A stretch of 23,753 bases of DNA from Bacteroidia bacterium. GTDB lineage: Bacteria > Bacteroidota > Bacteroidia > NS11-12g > UBA955. Below are positions 10,259 through 17,475 of the stretch, one piece after another. Both the position numbers and the translations under genes were made by a program. The stretch is taken from assembly GCA_023258655.1 (NCBI GenBank), contig JALQWO010000007.1:1-23753 (forward strand), in the 5' to 3' direction. Numbering within the stretch: the stretch's first letter is position 1; every line of letters begins with the position of its first letter. The notes below the pieces were generated by a model, which was given only the letters and a program-made list of their open reading frames with translations, ran no database searches and had not been told where the DNA came from.

Positions 10259-11188
10259 TTAGTTACTTTCTTCGTCGGGTTGAAACGCTTCGATATCACG
10301 CCGATATAGGCGATAACGATCATGGTGACTTTTGATAAATGCCAAGAAACTCAGGCCGTTTTCGCGACGCTTGTTGATAGCCCAGTAGCGTCCTTTCAAC
10401 CTTGCCACAGGCAGTTGTAGCAGAAAGAGGATGGGGGTAAGAATCAAACTCAATACAACGGTAAGAACCAATGTTGCCAAATAGGCGATGAGCACAAAAA
10501 AGCCGATGATGGCCTCAAGGGTATTACCCAAAATAAATGGGGAGTTGCCAAATACGCCGATAGACCAAAATCCTCCCAACGCGGCACCGAGTGAAAACCA
10601 AAACCAAAACAATCCGTTCAAAACGCGCTCCAGTTTGCTGGCCAAGGTTCCGCCTTTCTTGATTTCTTGGATATCGGTGTAAGGAACGAAGAGGACTTTG
10701 TCTCTGATGGCGGTTTGGGTTTTTCCGTATGGTTTCTTGGAAACCCAAAACAAGGGGTCGTGGGGATTGAACAAGAAAATCCCGTTTTCATTGGCTGCCA
10801 CCAATTTGCCATGCATTGTGAAGGTATCGCCAACCACGGTCATAGTTCTCAGTTGTTTGGTCAGGTCATGATGGATGCTTGTGTCTCTATAAACCCATTT
10901 TTGAAGCTTGCCGGCATTGATTAATCGCTGGGAAATATGCATTTCCTCGGAACTATCGTCAAAAAATAGTGGTGGTAAGTGATGCCGCAGGGTGGAAGGT
11001 TTACTCGCTTTTTCACCGCGTTGCAAAGCGTTGTAGTTATTGAGTTCAAAATGCCAGCCCCTGTGGTGGTAGCGTTGTTGGACTTGACAAGACGACAAAA
11101 CCAAAATCAATAAAATGCAAAAAAAGAAGACGACGGCCCACTTGCGTTCATTGCGTTGTGATTTCCAAGTAAAAAAATTCGATTCCAT
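10259..11188 (-). CDS. Putative lipoprotein with membrane segments, unknown function
   Basis: 309 residues. The N-terminus has a long polar stretch with KSQRNERK, a hydrophobic core and a lipobox LSSC with candidate lipidated Cys34. The middle contains GIFLF (136-140) and LFVPYTDIQEIKKGGTL (166-182), similar in pattern to the neighbouring 509-residue protein. Two hydrophobic regions follow (about 190-212 and 228-260), then a basic C-terminus. Membrane segments after a lipobox are unusual, so the N-terminus may instead be a simple membrane anchor. Promoter: TAATTTTG 13 bases before the ATG, with paired 16-bp sites just upstream. I do not recognise the family. Confidence 0.8.
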   Translation of the reverse strand: MESNFFTWKSQRNERKWAVVFFFCILLILVLSSCQVQQRYHHRGWHFELNNYNALQRGEKASKPSTLRHHLPPLFFDDSSEEMHISQRLINAGKLQKWVYRDTSIHHDLTKQLRTMTVVGDTFTMHGKLVAANENGIFLFNPHDPLFWVSKKPYGKTQTAIRDKVLFVPYTDIQEIKKGGTLASKLERVLNGLFWFWFSLGAALGGFWSIGVFGNSPFILGNTLEAIIGFFVLIAYLATLVLTVVLSLILTPILFLLQLPVARLKGRYWAINKRRENGLSFLAFIKSHHDRYRLYRRDIEAFQPDEESN

Positions 11189-11201
11189 GTGCTTTCGCGT
11201 T

Positions 11202-11209
11202 CAAAATTA
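11202..11209 (-). promoter_or_regulatory. -7 box of the 309-residue lipoprotein gene
   Basis: TAATTTTG (exact TAnnTTTG) on the minus strand, 13 bases before the ATG at 11188 and 21 bases downstream of the inner copy of the paired 16-bp sites. Confidence 0.65.
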
Positions 11210-11230
11210 TCAAAACGCCATCGGGATGAT

Positions 11231-11278
11231 TTGCGAAAATCCGTAAACTGGAACTCGAATTATTGCGAAAATCCGTAA
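11231..11278. repeat. Paired 16-bp quasi-palindrome, locus 3
   Basis: Two identical copies of TTGCGAAAATCCGTAA at 11231-11246 and 11263-11278, 32 bases apart. They sit between the stop of the 216-residue lipoprotein gene and the promoter of the 309-residue gene. The gap from the inner copy to the -7 box is 21 bases. Confidence 0.88.
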
Positions 11279-11324
11279 TTCGAAACAGAGGAAAAGGACA
11301 ACAAAAGTTCTTTGGCTGCCTTTG

Positions 11325-11975
11325 TTAATTGCTATTAAACTGAATAGCCCAAATCAATATTGAACCCAAAAAAGCGATGAGCGAATAAAGGGAAATTCTC
11401 AGTATTGATCGGTCAACTTTTTTTCGCTTCATCTTGAAATAAGCTCCGAGGCTGGTGATTAATCCAATGGGGAGTAGGAGCATGCTAAACAACAGGAAAA
11501 GTATCCAAAAAAGGCCAACACTTGACCCCCATCCAAAGCCGACGGTTGTTGCCAAAACAATGCCACAAACAAAAATCAGTGCATTCACGAAAAGTCCAAA
11601 CTGAGCCGTGCTCTCGCCTGTCCTGCCGTTATTCGTATTGTTGTTCTTGGCAGTGCTGCTGGGGGTGGTTGGATTCACTTGGGGTTTGCTTGTGTCAGCG
11701 AAATCGAGTTGTCTCAGTGACTTTGTCCATTGTGGGCGTGCGGGCTTATTTGGTTGGGATTGACAATCCGCGATTTCGGCAGTAACTGCTGGGATCTTGC
11801 TTTGATTTGCGGTGGCTTTCTCTGCTGTAATCGCTTGTTCAAAATACAAGTTGGGCAAGTTTGCGCGAGAATGATTTTGCAGTTGAGATTTGTTGCTGCT
11901 ACATCCTGACATCACTGCGAGTAAAACGAGCAGCATTGAAACAAGCTTGGGTGTTTTGTGTAATTGTCTAGCCAT
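11325..11975 (-). CDS. Putative lipoprotein with disordered linker and C-terminal membrane segments
   Basis: 216 residues. The N-terminal signal ends in the lipobox VMSGC (candidate Cys25). It is followed by a polar, low-complexity region of about 100 residues (asparagine-, serine- and threonine-rich, for example KNNNTNNGR). Then come about three hydrophobic segments from residue 125 on, with a basic loop KMKRKKVDR before the last. This plan, a flexible extension then a small membrane bundle, resembles the truncated protein at the right edge of the window (23009 onward). No enzymatic motif is visible. It has its own promoter with a TATTTTCG box four bases before the ATG and the paired 16-bp sites upstream. 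Function unknown. Confidence 0.78.
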   Translation of the reverse strand: MARQLHKTPKLVSMLLVLLAVMSGCSSNKSQLQNHSRANLPNLYFEQAITAEKATANQSKIPAVTAEIADCQSQPNKPARPQWTKSLRQLDFADTSKPQVNPTTPSSTAKNNNTNNGRTGESTAQFGLFVNALIFVCGIVLATTVGFGWGSSVGLFWILFLLFSMLLLPIGLITSLGAYFKMKRKKVDRSILRISLYSLIAFLGSILIWAIQFNSN

Positions 11976-11979
11976 CAGA

Positions 11980-11987
11980 CGAAAATA
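11980..11987 (-). promoter_or_regulatory. -7 box of the 216-residue lipoprotein gene
   Basis: TATTTTCG differs from TAnnTTTG at one position and ends four bases before the ATG at 11975. It lies 21 bases from the inner copy of the paired 16-bp sites, the same spacing as at the two neighbouring promoters, which supports the assignment. Confidence 0.55.
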
Positions 11988-12008
11988 GTGTTTATTGCAA
12001 TCAAAGAA

Positions 12009-12055
12009 TTACGGAATCCCGCAAATGAAGAAAATTTGTTTACGGAAAATCGCAA
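12009..12055. repeat. Paired 16-bp quasi-palindrome, locus 4
   Basis: TTACGGAATCCCGCAA (12009-12024) and TTACGGAAAATCGCAA (12040-12055) in direct orientation, 31 bases apart. They lie between the stop of the condensation-fold gene and the promoter of the 216-residue lipoprotein gene. The first copy has a changed centre but intact outer halves. Confidence 0.85.
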
Positions 12056-12070
12056 TGACGAATGATGGAG

Positions 12071-13288
12071 TTACACCAATGAGGTTGGATGTTTTAGTTG
12101 CTTAAATAGGTTCTCAATCTGTGCTTCGGTAAACAATTGTCGCTGATAACTGATATGAAAATACACAGATTGATCATCGTGTGTTACATGCATTTGTAGC
12201 GGTGAAATGCCAGAGAACAGGGCAGATGACCAAACAGAATCGCAGCGGAACCCTCCGTAGGAATAGGATTCTTGGTCGTATTTCCCCAAGTATGAAACAA
12301 TCATGTTGAGCGCGTATCGATGCCGGCGGTGGCTCCATTTTATGAGTTGAATGAACAGCCAATTCCTACAGTTTTGCAGCCATGTTTTGTTCATGGGGAT
12401 TGGGTCGGCTTGTTGCAAAGGTTCATGATTTTTGATGCGTGAACGAATGTCCTGTGACAAGTCCGATGCAGATTCTCGCCCAGTGATTTCCAGCCATAAA
12501 GGGAGGGACAAATTGCCATCCACCCATGGGTTTTCACCGTATTTCCGCAAGTCAACGGGCAGCATGCATCGCACCGATTTGTTTGGATGACATTCCTGCA
12601 TCCATCGGGCAGTCTTCAAAAGGATTTGCGATAAGAGCAATTTGTTGTCTCCCGGCGATACGAGATGGGCCAACGGGATGCTTCGAGACCGCCAGGCTGC
12701 CATGTCGCGAATCGAACTTCCCGCAATGTGTACCTGAGCCTGAAATCGCTTGTCCCACCTCGGCAGAAAGCCCGTGGGTTTTACGCCCAGGAGTTTGGCG
12801 AGGGACCGCTCGTCAATGTATTGTTGTTGAACAGGTATGACCTTTATACGGGCCGTGTTTTGCTCTTGGCGTATAACCGAGCGCAATGCGTCAAAAAAGG
12901 TATGAATCAATCGTTGTATACCCACGCCATCGGTGAGTGAGTGGGAAGCTTGAAACACGAAGCCATCTTCGTACAGCCACAGACAAATGGCAGACATTGA
13001 GCAATCCAATGCGCGCAAATGCGGCAGTAAATGAAGGTCCATCCGTGCAGCGACCACTTCCAACGCAGGCTGAAAAGTCTCTCCGGCATCCACCCAACTT
13101 CTGCCTCTGAGAACTGAACGAAAATGTGGGTGCGCATGAATGGATTGTTGCCAAGCTGTTTGTATCGCTTCCTGATCGCAGCGATTCGCATAGAATTCGC
13201 CCTGAACCGCTCGAATCATAGCAAAAGATCCTACCGATGCCTCAATCGCCAAATACAGGGATTCCGTGGATGTTATCGGTCTTTCCAT
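12071..13288 (-). CDS. Condensation-fold (HxxxDG) acyltransferase
   Basis: 405 residues of the CoA-dependent acyltransferase/NRPS condensation superfamily (PapA, WES/DGAT and alcohol acyltransferase relatives). The active-site segment is ASHSLTDGVG with H116, D120 and G121; the first His of the common HHxxxDG is Ser115, which the family tolerates. C-terminal family landmarks are PVDLRKYG...GNLSLPL and MIVSYLGKYD. It is a free-standing enzyme with no carrier or adenylation domain, so it probably joins an acyl thioester to an alcohol or amine. It is transcribed away from the SDR/MBL/adenylation/ketosynthase operon across a shared regulatory region and could perform the final acylation of that pathway. 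Acyl donor and acceptor are unknown. Confidence 0.8.
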   Translation of the reverse strand: MERPITSTESLYLAIEASVGSFAMIRAVQGEFYANRCDQEAIQTAWQQSIHAHPHFRSVLRGRSWVDAGETFQPALEVVAARMDLHLLPHLRALDCSMSAICLWLYEDGFVFQASHSLTDGVGIQRLIHTFFDALRSVIRQEQNTARIKVIPVQQQYIDERSLAKLLGVKPTGFLPRWDKRFQAQVHIAGSSIRDMAAWRSRSIPLAHLVSPGDNKLLLSQILLKTARWMQECHPNKSVRCMLPVDLRKYGENPWVDGNLSLPLWLEITGRESASDLSQDIRSRIKNHEPLQQADPIPMNKTWLQNCRNWLFIQLIKWSHRRHRYALNMIVSYLGKYDQESYSYGGFRCDSVWSSALFSGISPLQMHVTHDDQSVYFHISYQRQLFTEAQIENLFKQLKHPTSLV

Positions 13289-13298
13289 GTTCGGAATG

Positions 13299-13306
13299 CA
13301 ATGTTA
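13299..13306 (-). promoter_or_regulatory. Probable -7 box of the condensation-fold acyltransferase gene
   Basis: TAACATTG, one mismatch to TAnnTTTG, ends ten bases before the ATG at 13288. The nearer 16-bp site (13308-13323) is only one base away from this box, so a bound protein would block rather than assist polymerase here. Confidence 0.45.
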
Positions 13307-13307
13307 G

Positions 13308-13354
13308 TTGCGATTATCCGTAGTTGGGAAAAATAAAATTACGGAAAATCGCAA
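13308..13354. repeat. Paired 16-bp quasi-palindrome, locus 5, in a divergent promoter region
   Basis: TTGCGATTATCCGTAG (13308-13323) and TTACGGAAAATCGCAA (13339-13354), inverted and 31 bases apart, in the 107-base gap between the divergent acyltransferase and SDR genes. The gap to the SDR -7 box is 28 bases, against 21 at loci 2-4. Confidence 0.82.
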
Positions 13355-13382
13355 GTGGGTTTTTCCGCTCAACCGAATCCTT

Positions 13383-13390
13383 TAGTTTTG
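13383..13390 (+). promoter_or_regulatory. -7 box of the SDR/MBL/adenylation/ketosynthase operon
   Basis: TAGTTTTG (exact TAnnTTTG) ends five bases before the ATG at 13396, implying a leaderless transcript. It also argues against an upstream in-frame start at 13324, which lies before the promoter. Confidence 0.65.
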
Positions 13391-13395
13391 GCGAT

Positions 13396-14388
13396 ATGCC
13401 CCAACTACTCATCACCGGTGCCTCAGGGTTTTTGGGCGGAAGAACCGCCGCCCACTTTGCCAGTTTGCCGGATTTCACTGTCCGCGCCACCTCAAGAAGT
13501 ACAAAAAAAGCAGAGGCGCTAACCGAACTTGGGTGTGTATTTGTTCCAGGCGATCTCACCAACGCTTCCTTTGTGCAACAATTGTTGGATGGGGTAGATA
13601 TCGTGGTTCACTGTGCGGCATTGTCATCGCCTTATGGTCCCAAATCGGCCTTTGAAAGCGCCAACATTCTCGCCACCGAAACATTGCTTCAAGCAGCCAA
13701 AAACGCGGGTGTGTCGAAGTTCGTCTTCATTTCTACGCCCACCGTTTACGTGGATTTGCAGCCCAAATTCAACGTCAAAGAATCCGACCCACTGCCGCCA
13801 AAACCGGTCAATCGCTATGCCGAAACCAAATTGCAAGCAGAACGAATTGTATTGGCCGCAAATGGAATGGGTATCAAAACACTGGCCCTCAGACCACGTG
13901 CCATCATTGGGGCTGAGGATACCGTGATATTCCCGCGGGTACTCAACGCTTACGAAAAAGGGAAACTCAAAATTGTGGGGAAGGGCGACAATATCTGCGA
14001 CCTTACTTGCGCCCGCAACGTCATCGAAGCGATTCATTGCGCCATACAAGCCCCCGATCACGCCTTTGGCGAAGCCTACAACATTACCAACGACGAACCT
14101 GTCAATTTTTGGGAGATGCTCAACTACGCCCTCGAATCGTTGGGCTATAACCGCGTTCACAAGAAGGTCCCCAAAGGATTGGCCATTCGCGTGGCAGGAT
14201 TGGTGGAGTCCTATTACAAACTGTTTCATCCACACAAGGAGCCCACGCTCACCGCATATGGCATCGCCGTGCTGGCCGATCATTTTACCATGGATATCAG
14301 CAAGGCCAAATCCCATCTCAACTACAGACCCGTGATGACAACCCAACAGGGGATAGACGAATTTATTGCATGGCACAAGCAACAATGA
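13396..14388 (+). CDS. NAD(P)-dependent epimerase / 3-beta-HSD-like reductase (extended SDR)
   Basis: 330 residues. The N-terminal dinucleotide motif is TGASGFLG (7-14) and the catalytic pair is Y141/K145 (NRYAETK), with STPTVY (113-118) supplying the active-site Ser/Thr. The extended SDR fold with a sequence like 3-beta-hydroxysteroid dehydrogenase recalls OleD, which reduces 2-alkyl-3-ketoacids made by a thiolase-like ketosynthase. A ketosynthase III is the last gene of this operon, so reduction of a beta-keto product is a reasonable inference. First gene of a four-gene operon; its TGA overlaps the next ATG (ATGA). An ordinary sugar-nucleotide epimerase is less likely given the neighbours. 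Confidence 0.85.
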   Translation: MPQLLITGASGFLGGRTAAHFASLPDFTVRATSRSTKKAEALTELGCVFVPGDLTNASFVQQLLDGVDIVVHCAALSSPYGPKSAFESANILATETLLQAAKNAGVSKFVFISTPTVYVDLQPKFNVKESDPLPPKPVNRYAETKLQAERIVLAANGMGIKTLALRPRAIIGAEDTVIFPRVLNAYEKGKLKIVGKGDNICDLTCARNVIEAIHCAIQAPDHAFGEAYNITNDEPVNFWEMLNYALESLGYNRVHKKVPKGLAIRVAGLVESYYKLFHPHKEPTLTAYGIAVLADHFTMDISKAKSHLNYRPVMTTQQGIDEFIAWHKQQ

Positions 14389-15206
14389 GGGTTCGGTTTT
14401 TTCAAAGCGGCTATTGTACCTCACACAGCAAAGTGGTAGACCCGAGGACTCCCTTCGTGGAAATTCCCTTTGCCGCTGTTTGGGTCTTGATGGATTTGCC
14501 CGATGGGGGATATGCGATGGTGGATACGGGCTACACAGAACATTTTATCACCGCCACCCAGCCTTTTCCAGATCGACTGTATCGATGGATTACGCCCATT
14601 CATCTGCAACCCGAGGAAACACCCCTGGCCATATTGTCGCGACTGGGTATATCGCCCAATGACATCCGCTGGATCGTGATTTCCCATTTTCATGGTGATC
14701 ACATTGCGGGTCTCAAAGACTTTCCTCAAGCCCAATTTGTTTGTACCGCCGCCGCTTTGGCCGAAGTACATAGATTCAAGGGCTTCTCTGCGGTGAAGCG
14801 GGGCATACTGCATGGCCTGTTTCCCCACGATTTTGCAAATCGCGTGCATACAATCGAGTCAGTGGCCGAACATCAATTTACGGATTCCTATGGCTTGCAG
14901 CGATATCAATGGTCGGTTACCCCCGACATCTCATGGGTTCATCTGCCTGGACATGCCCGTGGAATGATGGGCTTTGAATATCAAAGCGATGATGGTCGTA
15001 TCTTCTACGCAACCGATGCTGCCTGGAGTCACCAAGCGTTTGCCGATCACGTGCTGCCCTTTCCGGTGGTGAAGATTTTCATTGATTCAATGAGCGAAAT
15101 GAAAACCACATGGCGGGCCCTGCACGCTTGGCAGAAAGATTATCCGGATGGACAGATTTTCTTCACCCACTGTCCCAAAACCCAAATCCTGTTGAGCCAT
15201 GAATAA
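14385..15206 (+). CDS. MBL-fold metallo-hydrolase
   Basis: 273 residues from the ATG at 14385, chosen because it overlaps the upstream stop as ATGA; an in-frame ATG at 14370 would add five residues. The metal-binding set is H101-x-H103-x-D105-H106 (SHFHGDHIAG), H190 (LPGHARG), D211 (YATDAAW) and H262 (THCPK), consistent with a two-metal hydrolase. Lactonases, thioesterases and phosphodiesterases share this fold. Between the reductase and the adenylating enzyme, a thioester or lactone hydrolase role is plausible and would parallel the hydrolase in Ole-type clusters, although OleB is an alpha/beta hydrolase. It overlaps the next gene by eight bases. Confidence 0.88.
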   Translation: MRVRFFQSGYCTSHSKVVDPRTPFVEIPFAAVWVLMDLPDGGYAMVDTGYTEHFITATQPFPDRLYRWITPIHLQPEETPLAILSRLGISPNDIRWIVISHFHGDHIAGLKDFPQAQFVCTAAALAEVHRFKGFSAVKRGILHGLFPHDFANRVHTIESVAEHQFTDSYGLQRYQWSVTPDISWVHLPGHARGMMGFEYQSDDGRIFYATDAAWSHQAFADHVLPFPVVKIFIDSMSEMKTTWRALHAWQKDYPDGQIFFTHCPKTQILLSHE

Positions 15207-16494
15207 ACTGCGCGTATTAAAGCAATTTGTGGGACTCAAATTGCGTGGCAAGTTCCAAAGTCGCGAAGCACTCTTGGCCTATCAAGAAACAAAGTGGCAA
15301 TCGTTTGTGCAATCTACCTTGTCCAAATCGACATTCTATCGTCCTTACATCCAAGGGGATAAAGTGGACAGGCATGGCCTTCCCATCATCGATAAAGCCA
15401 TTTTCATGGATCAGTTCAATCAAATCAATACCGTGGGTATCGATCGCGATGCTGCGATGGATTTGGCCGTTAGGGCGGAATCTTCCCGGGAATTTGATTC
15501 CACCATCGATGGAATAACGGTGGGACTTTCCACGGGAACCAGCGGCAAGCGGGGATTGTTTTTGATCTCAGCCGAGGAGCGAGAATCTTGGGTGGTCATG
15601 GTCATGGACCGTATTCTGCCCCCCAAGTGGTTCCGCAAACAAAAGGTGGCCTTTTTCCTTCGCGCCAACTCCAATTTGTACACTTCGGTGCAATCGGCGA
15701 TCTACGATTTTCAATATTTCGACATTTTTCAACCCATACAAACGTTGGCGGAAGCGCTGTTGGTGTATCGGCCCGATGTGCTGGCGGGACAGCCTTCGAT
15801 TTTGTTGGCGCTCGCCGATATCCTCACCAAAGGGAACACCCAACCATCGCCCTGGAAACCCATGCAGATGATATCCTTTGCCGAAGTGTTACATCCCGAG
15901 GATGCCACATTGTTGAAACACGTCTTTGATGCGCCCATTCGCGAGGTATATCAGTGCACCGAGGGGTTGTTGGGCGTTAGCTGCGACCATGGTACCATGC
16001 ACTTGAACGAGGACAACCTGATTGTGGAAACGGAATGGATCGATGAGCATCATTGCAGACCCATTATCACCGATTTTACCCGAAAAAGTCAGCCGGTCAT
16101 TCGCTATCGTATGTCTGATGTACTGAAAATCAAACAAACCCCTTGCTCATGTGGCAGCCCGTTTTTGGCGGTAGAGCAGATTTTGGGTAGGGACGATGAT
16201 GTGCTTTGGATTGGCGGTGAGCGGGTTTTCCCCGATGTGCTGAGTCGCAAAATCGCCTTGGCTACTGATGCATTTGCGCGTTATGAGATTGTGCAAACCG
16301 GCGAAACAGAGATTCACGTAAACATTCAGTCCAATCATTTTGAAGAAACCAAAGCGGCCATCGCTGCAGTGCTAGAGGAATATTTATCGCCGATTCATGA
16401 GGCACCCTTGCGTATACATTGGCATGCAACCACCTTTAATCCAACCTTAAAACAACGAAAAATCCGACATGAAATTCAACATAAGATCCATTGA
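15199..16494 (+). CDS. F390-synthetase-related adenylate-forming enzyme (PaaK-like)
   Basis: 431 residues of the phenylacetate-CoA ligase/coenzyme F390 synthetase branch of adenylating enzymes. Visible parts are the phosphate loop STGTSGKRG (111-119), the region AGQPSILLALADIL, the motif VYQCTEG (adenine/acyl site), VIRYRMSDVL and a CSCG pair (C316, C318). I believe this matches the TIGR02304 type of putative adenylate-forming protein. It should activate a carboxylate as acyl-AMP, then transfer it to CoA or another nucleophile, or cyclise it. It overlaps the MBL gene by 8 bases and the ketosynthase by 26, so the operon is tightly coupled. Coenzyme F390 itself is methanogen-specific, so the name does not give the substrate. 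Confidence 0.83.
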   Translation: MNKLRVLKQFVGLKLRGKFQSREALLAYQETKWQSFVQSTLSKSTFYRPYIQGDKVDRHGLPIIDKAIFMDQFNQINTVGIDRDAAMDLAVRAESSREFDSTIDGITVGLSTGTSGKRGLFLISAEERESWVVMVMDRILPPKWFRKQKVAFFLRANSNLYTSVQSAIYDFQYFDIFQPIQTLAEALLVYRPDVLAGQPSILLALADILTKGNTQPSPWKPMQMISFAEVLHPEDATLLKHVFDAPIREVYQCTEGLLGVSCDHGTMHLNEDNLIVETEWIDEHHCRPIITDFTRKSQPVIRYRMSDVLKIKQTPCSCGSPFLAVEQILGRDDDVLWIGGERVFPDVLSRKIALATDAFARYEIVQTGETEIHVNIQSNHFEETKAAIAAVLEEYLSPIHEAPLRIHWHATTFNPTLKQRKIRHEIQHKIH

Positions 16495-17470
16495 GAAACA
16501 CCTCCCTGGGAAATCCGTTTTGTCTACCACGCTAGATGAAATCTGTCAGGGTCGTCCGCATCGCATCGAAAAGAATACCGGGGTGCATCACCGCTACCAT
16601 GTGGCCGAGGGTGAAACGGTTTGTACGATGGCAGTTTCCGCATTGAAAAGTGCCCTTGCGGCGGCCAACTTGGAGCCCAAAGACCTTGATTTGCTGATTT
16701 CTTGTGGCGCGTCATACGATTATCCGGTGCCCCACAACTCGGTGGTTATCAAGTCGAAAATTACCGATGATTCCGTCAATTTTAACTGTATCGATGTGGA
16801 TTCTACGTGCTTGAGCTTTCTCAGTGCTTGGGATATCGCACATCTTTACATTCAATCGGGGCGGGCGAACCGCGTGGCCTTGGTCTGTGCGGAAATCGCC
16901 TCTTGCGCCCTGTCTCCAAGCGATGAAAAAGTCTTTGGATTGTTTGGCGATGCCGCTGTTTCCATGGTGATAGAGCGCGCGGGCATGGGTACAGATCGAT
17001 ATGTTTATGAAGTGGAGAATACCCTGTTTGAGAACTATCCTTCCGGGGCGATGTTGGCACATGTGCCTTTGGGTGGTGGGGTAAATCGGGGTAGGGGTGC
17101 CAGTGCCAATGATCCGGGTTATCAATTTAACATGGATGGCAAAAATTTGATTCGGTTAACCCAGAAGCATTTGAATGATTTTGTATCGAAAATGGAGTCT
17201 GTCACCGGTCGGGCCATTCAGCAATACGATTACCATGTAACGCACCAGACCAGTCGTTATGGGAACGAGTTCTATCAGCGGAATTTCAATTTGCCGCAGG
17301 AAAAGCTGGTTGAAACCCTCCACAATCACGGGAACTGCATCGCGGCGTCCATCCCAATGGGCTTAGAAAAGTTGCTCAAGAGCGGTGCCACGGTCACCGA
17401 CAAAAGTGTGTTGGTCTTGGGCACTGGAGCCGGACTTACCCTCGGTGGTATGTCGATTCGACTCGCGTAA
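16469..17470 (+). CDS. 3-oxoacyl-ACP synthase III (KAS III/OleA-like)
   Basis: 333 residues of the thiolase superfamily. The complete KAS III triad is visible: Cys114 (DVDSTCLSF), His259 (VTHQTSRYG) and Asn289 (HGNCIAASIP), plus the glycine-rich C-terminal segment LVLGTGAGLTLGG. It would perform a decarboxylative or head-to-head Claisen condensation of acyl thioesters. It is the last gene of the operon and overlaps the adenylating enzyme by 26 bases. Because the operon carries a reductase and an adenylating enzyme instead of other fatty-acid genes, a specialised role is more likely than housekeeping FabH. It converges with the SOUL gene, five bases away, with no visible terminator. Confidence 0.87.
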   Translation: MKFNIRSIEKHLPGKSVLSTTLDEICQGRPHRIEKNTGVHHRYHVAEGETVCTMAVSALKSALAAANLEPKDLDLLISCGASYDYPVPHNSVVIKSKITDDSVNFNCIDVDSTCLSFLSAWDIAHLYIQSGRANRVALVCAEIASCALSPSDEKVFGLFGDAAVSMVIERAGMGTDRYVYEVENTLFENYPSGAMLAHVPLGGGVNRGRGASANDPGYQFNMDGKNLIRLTQKHLNDFVSKMESVTGRAIQQYDYHVTHQTSRYGNEFYQRNFNLPQEKLVETLHNHGNCIAASIPMGLEKLLKSGATVTDKSVLVLGTGAGLTLGGMSIRLA

Positions 17471-17475
17471 CTCGA

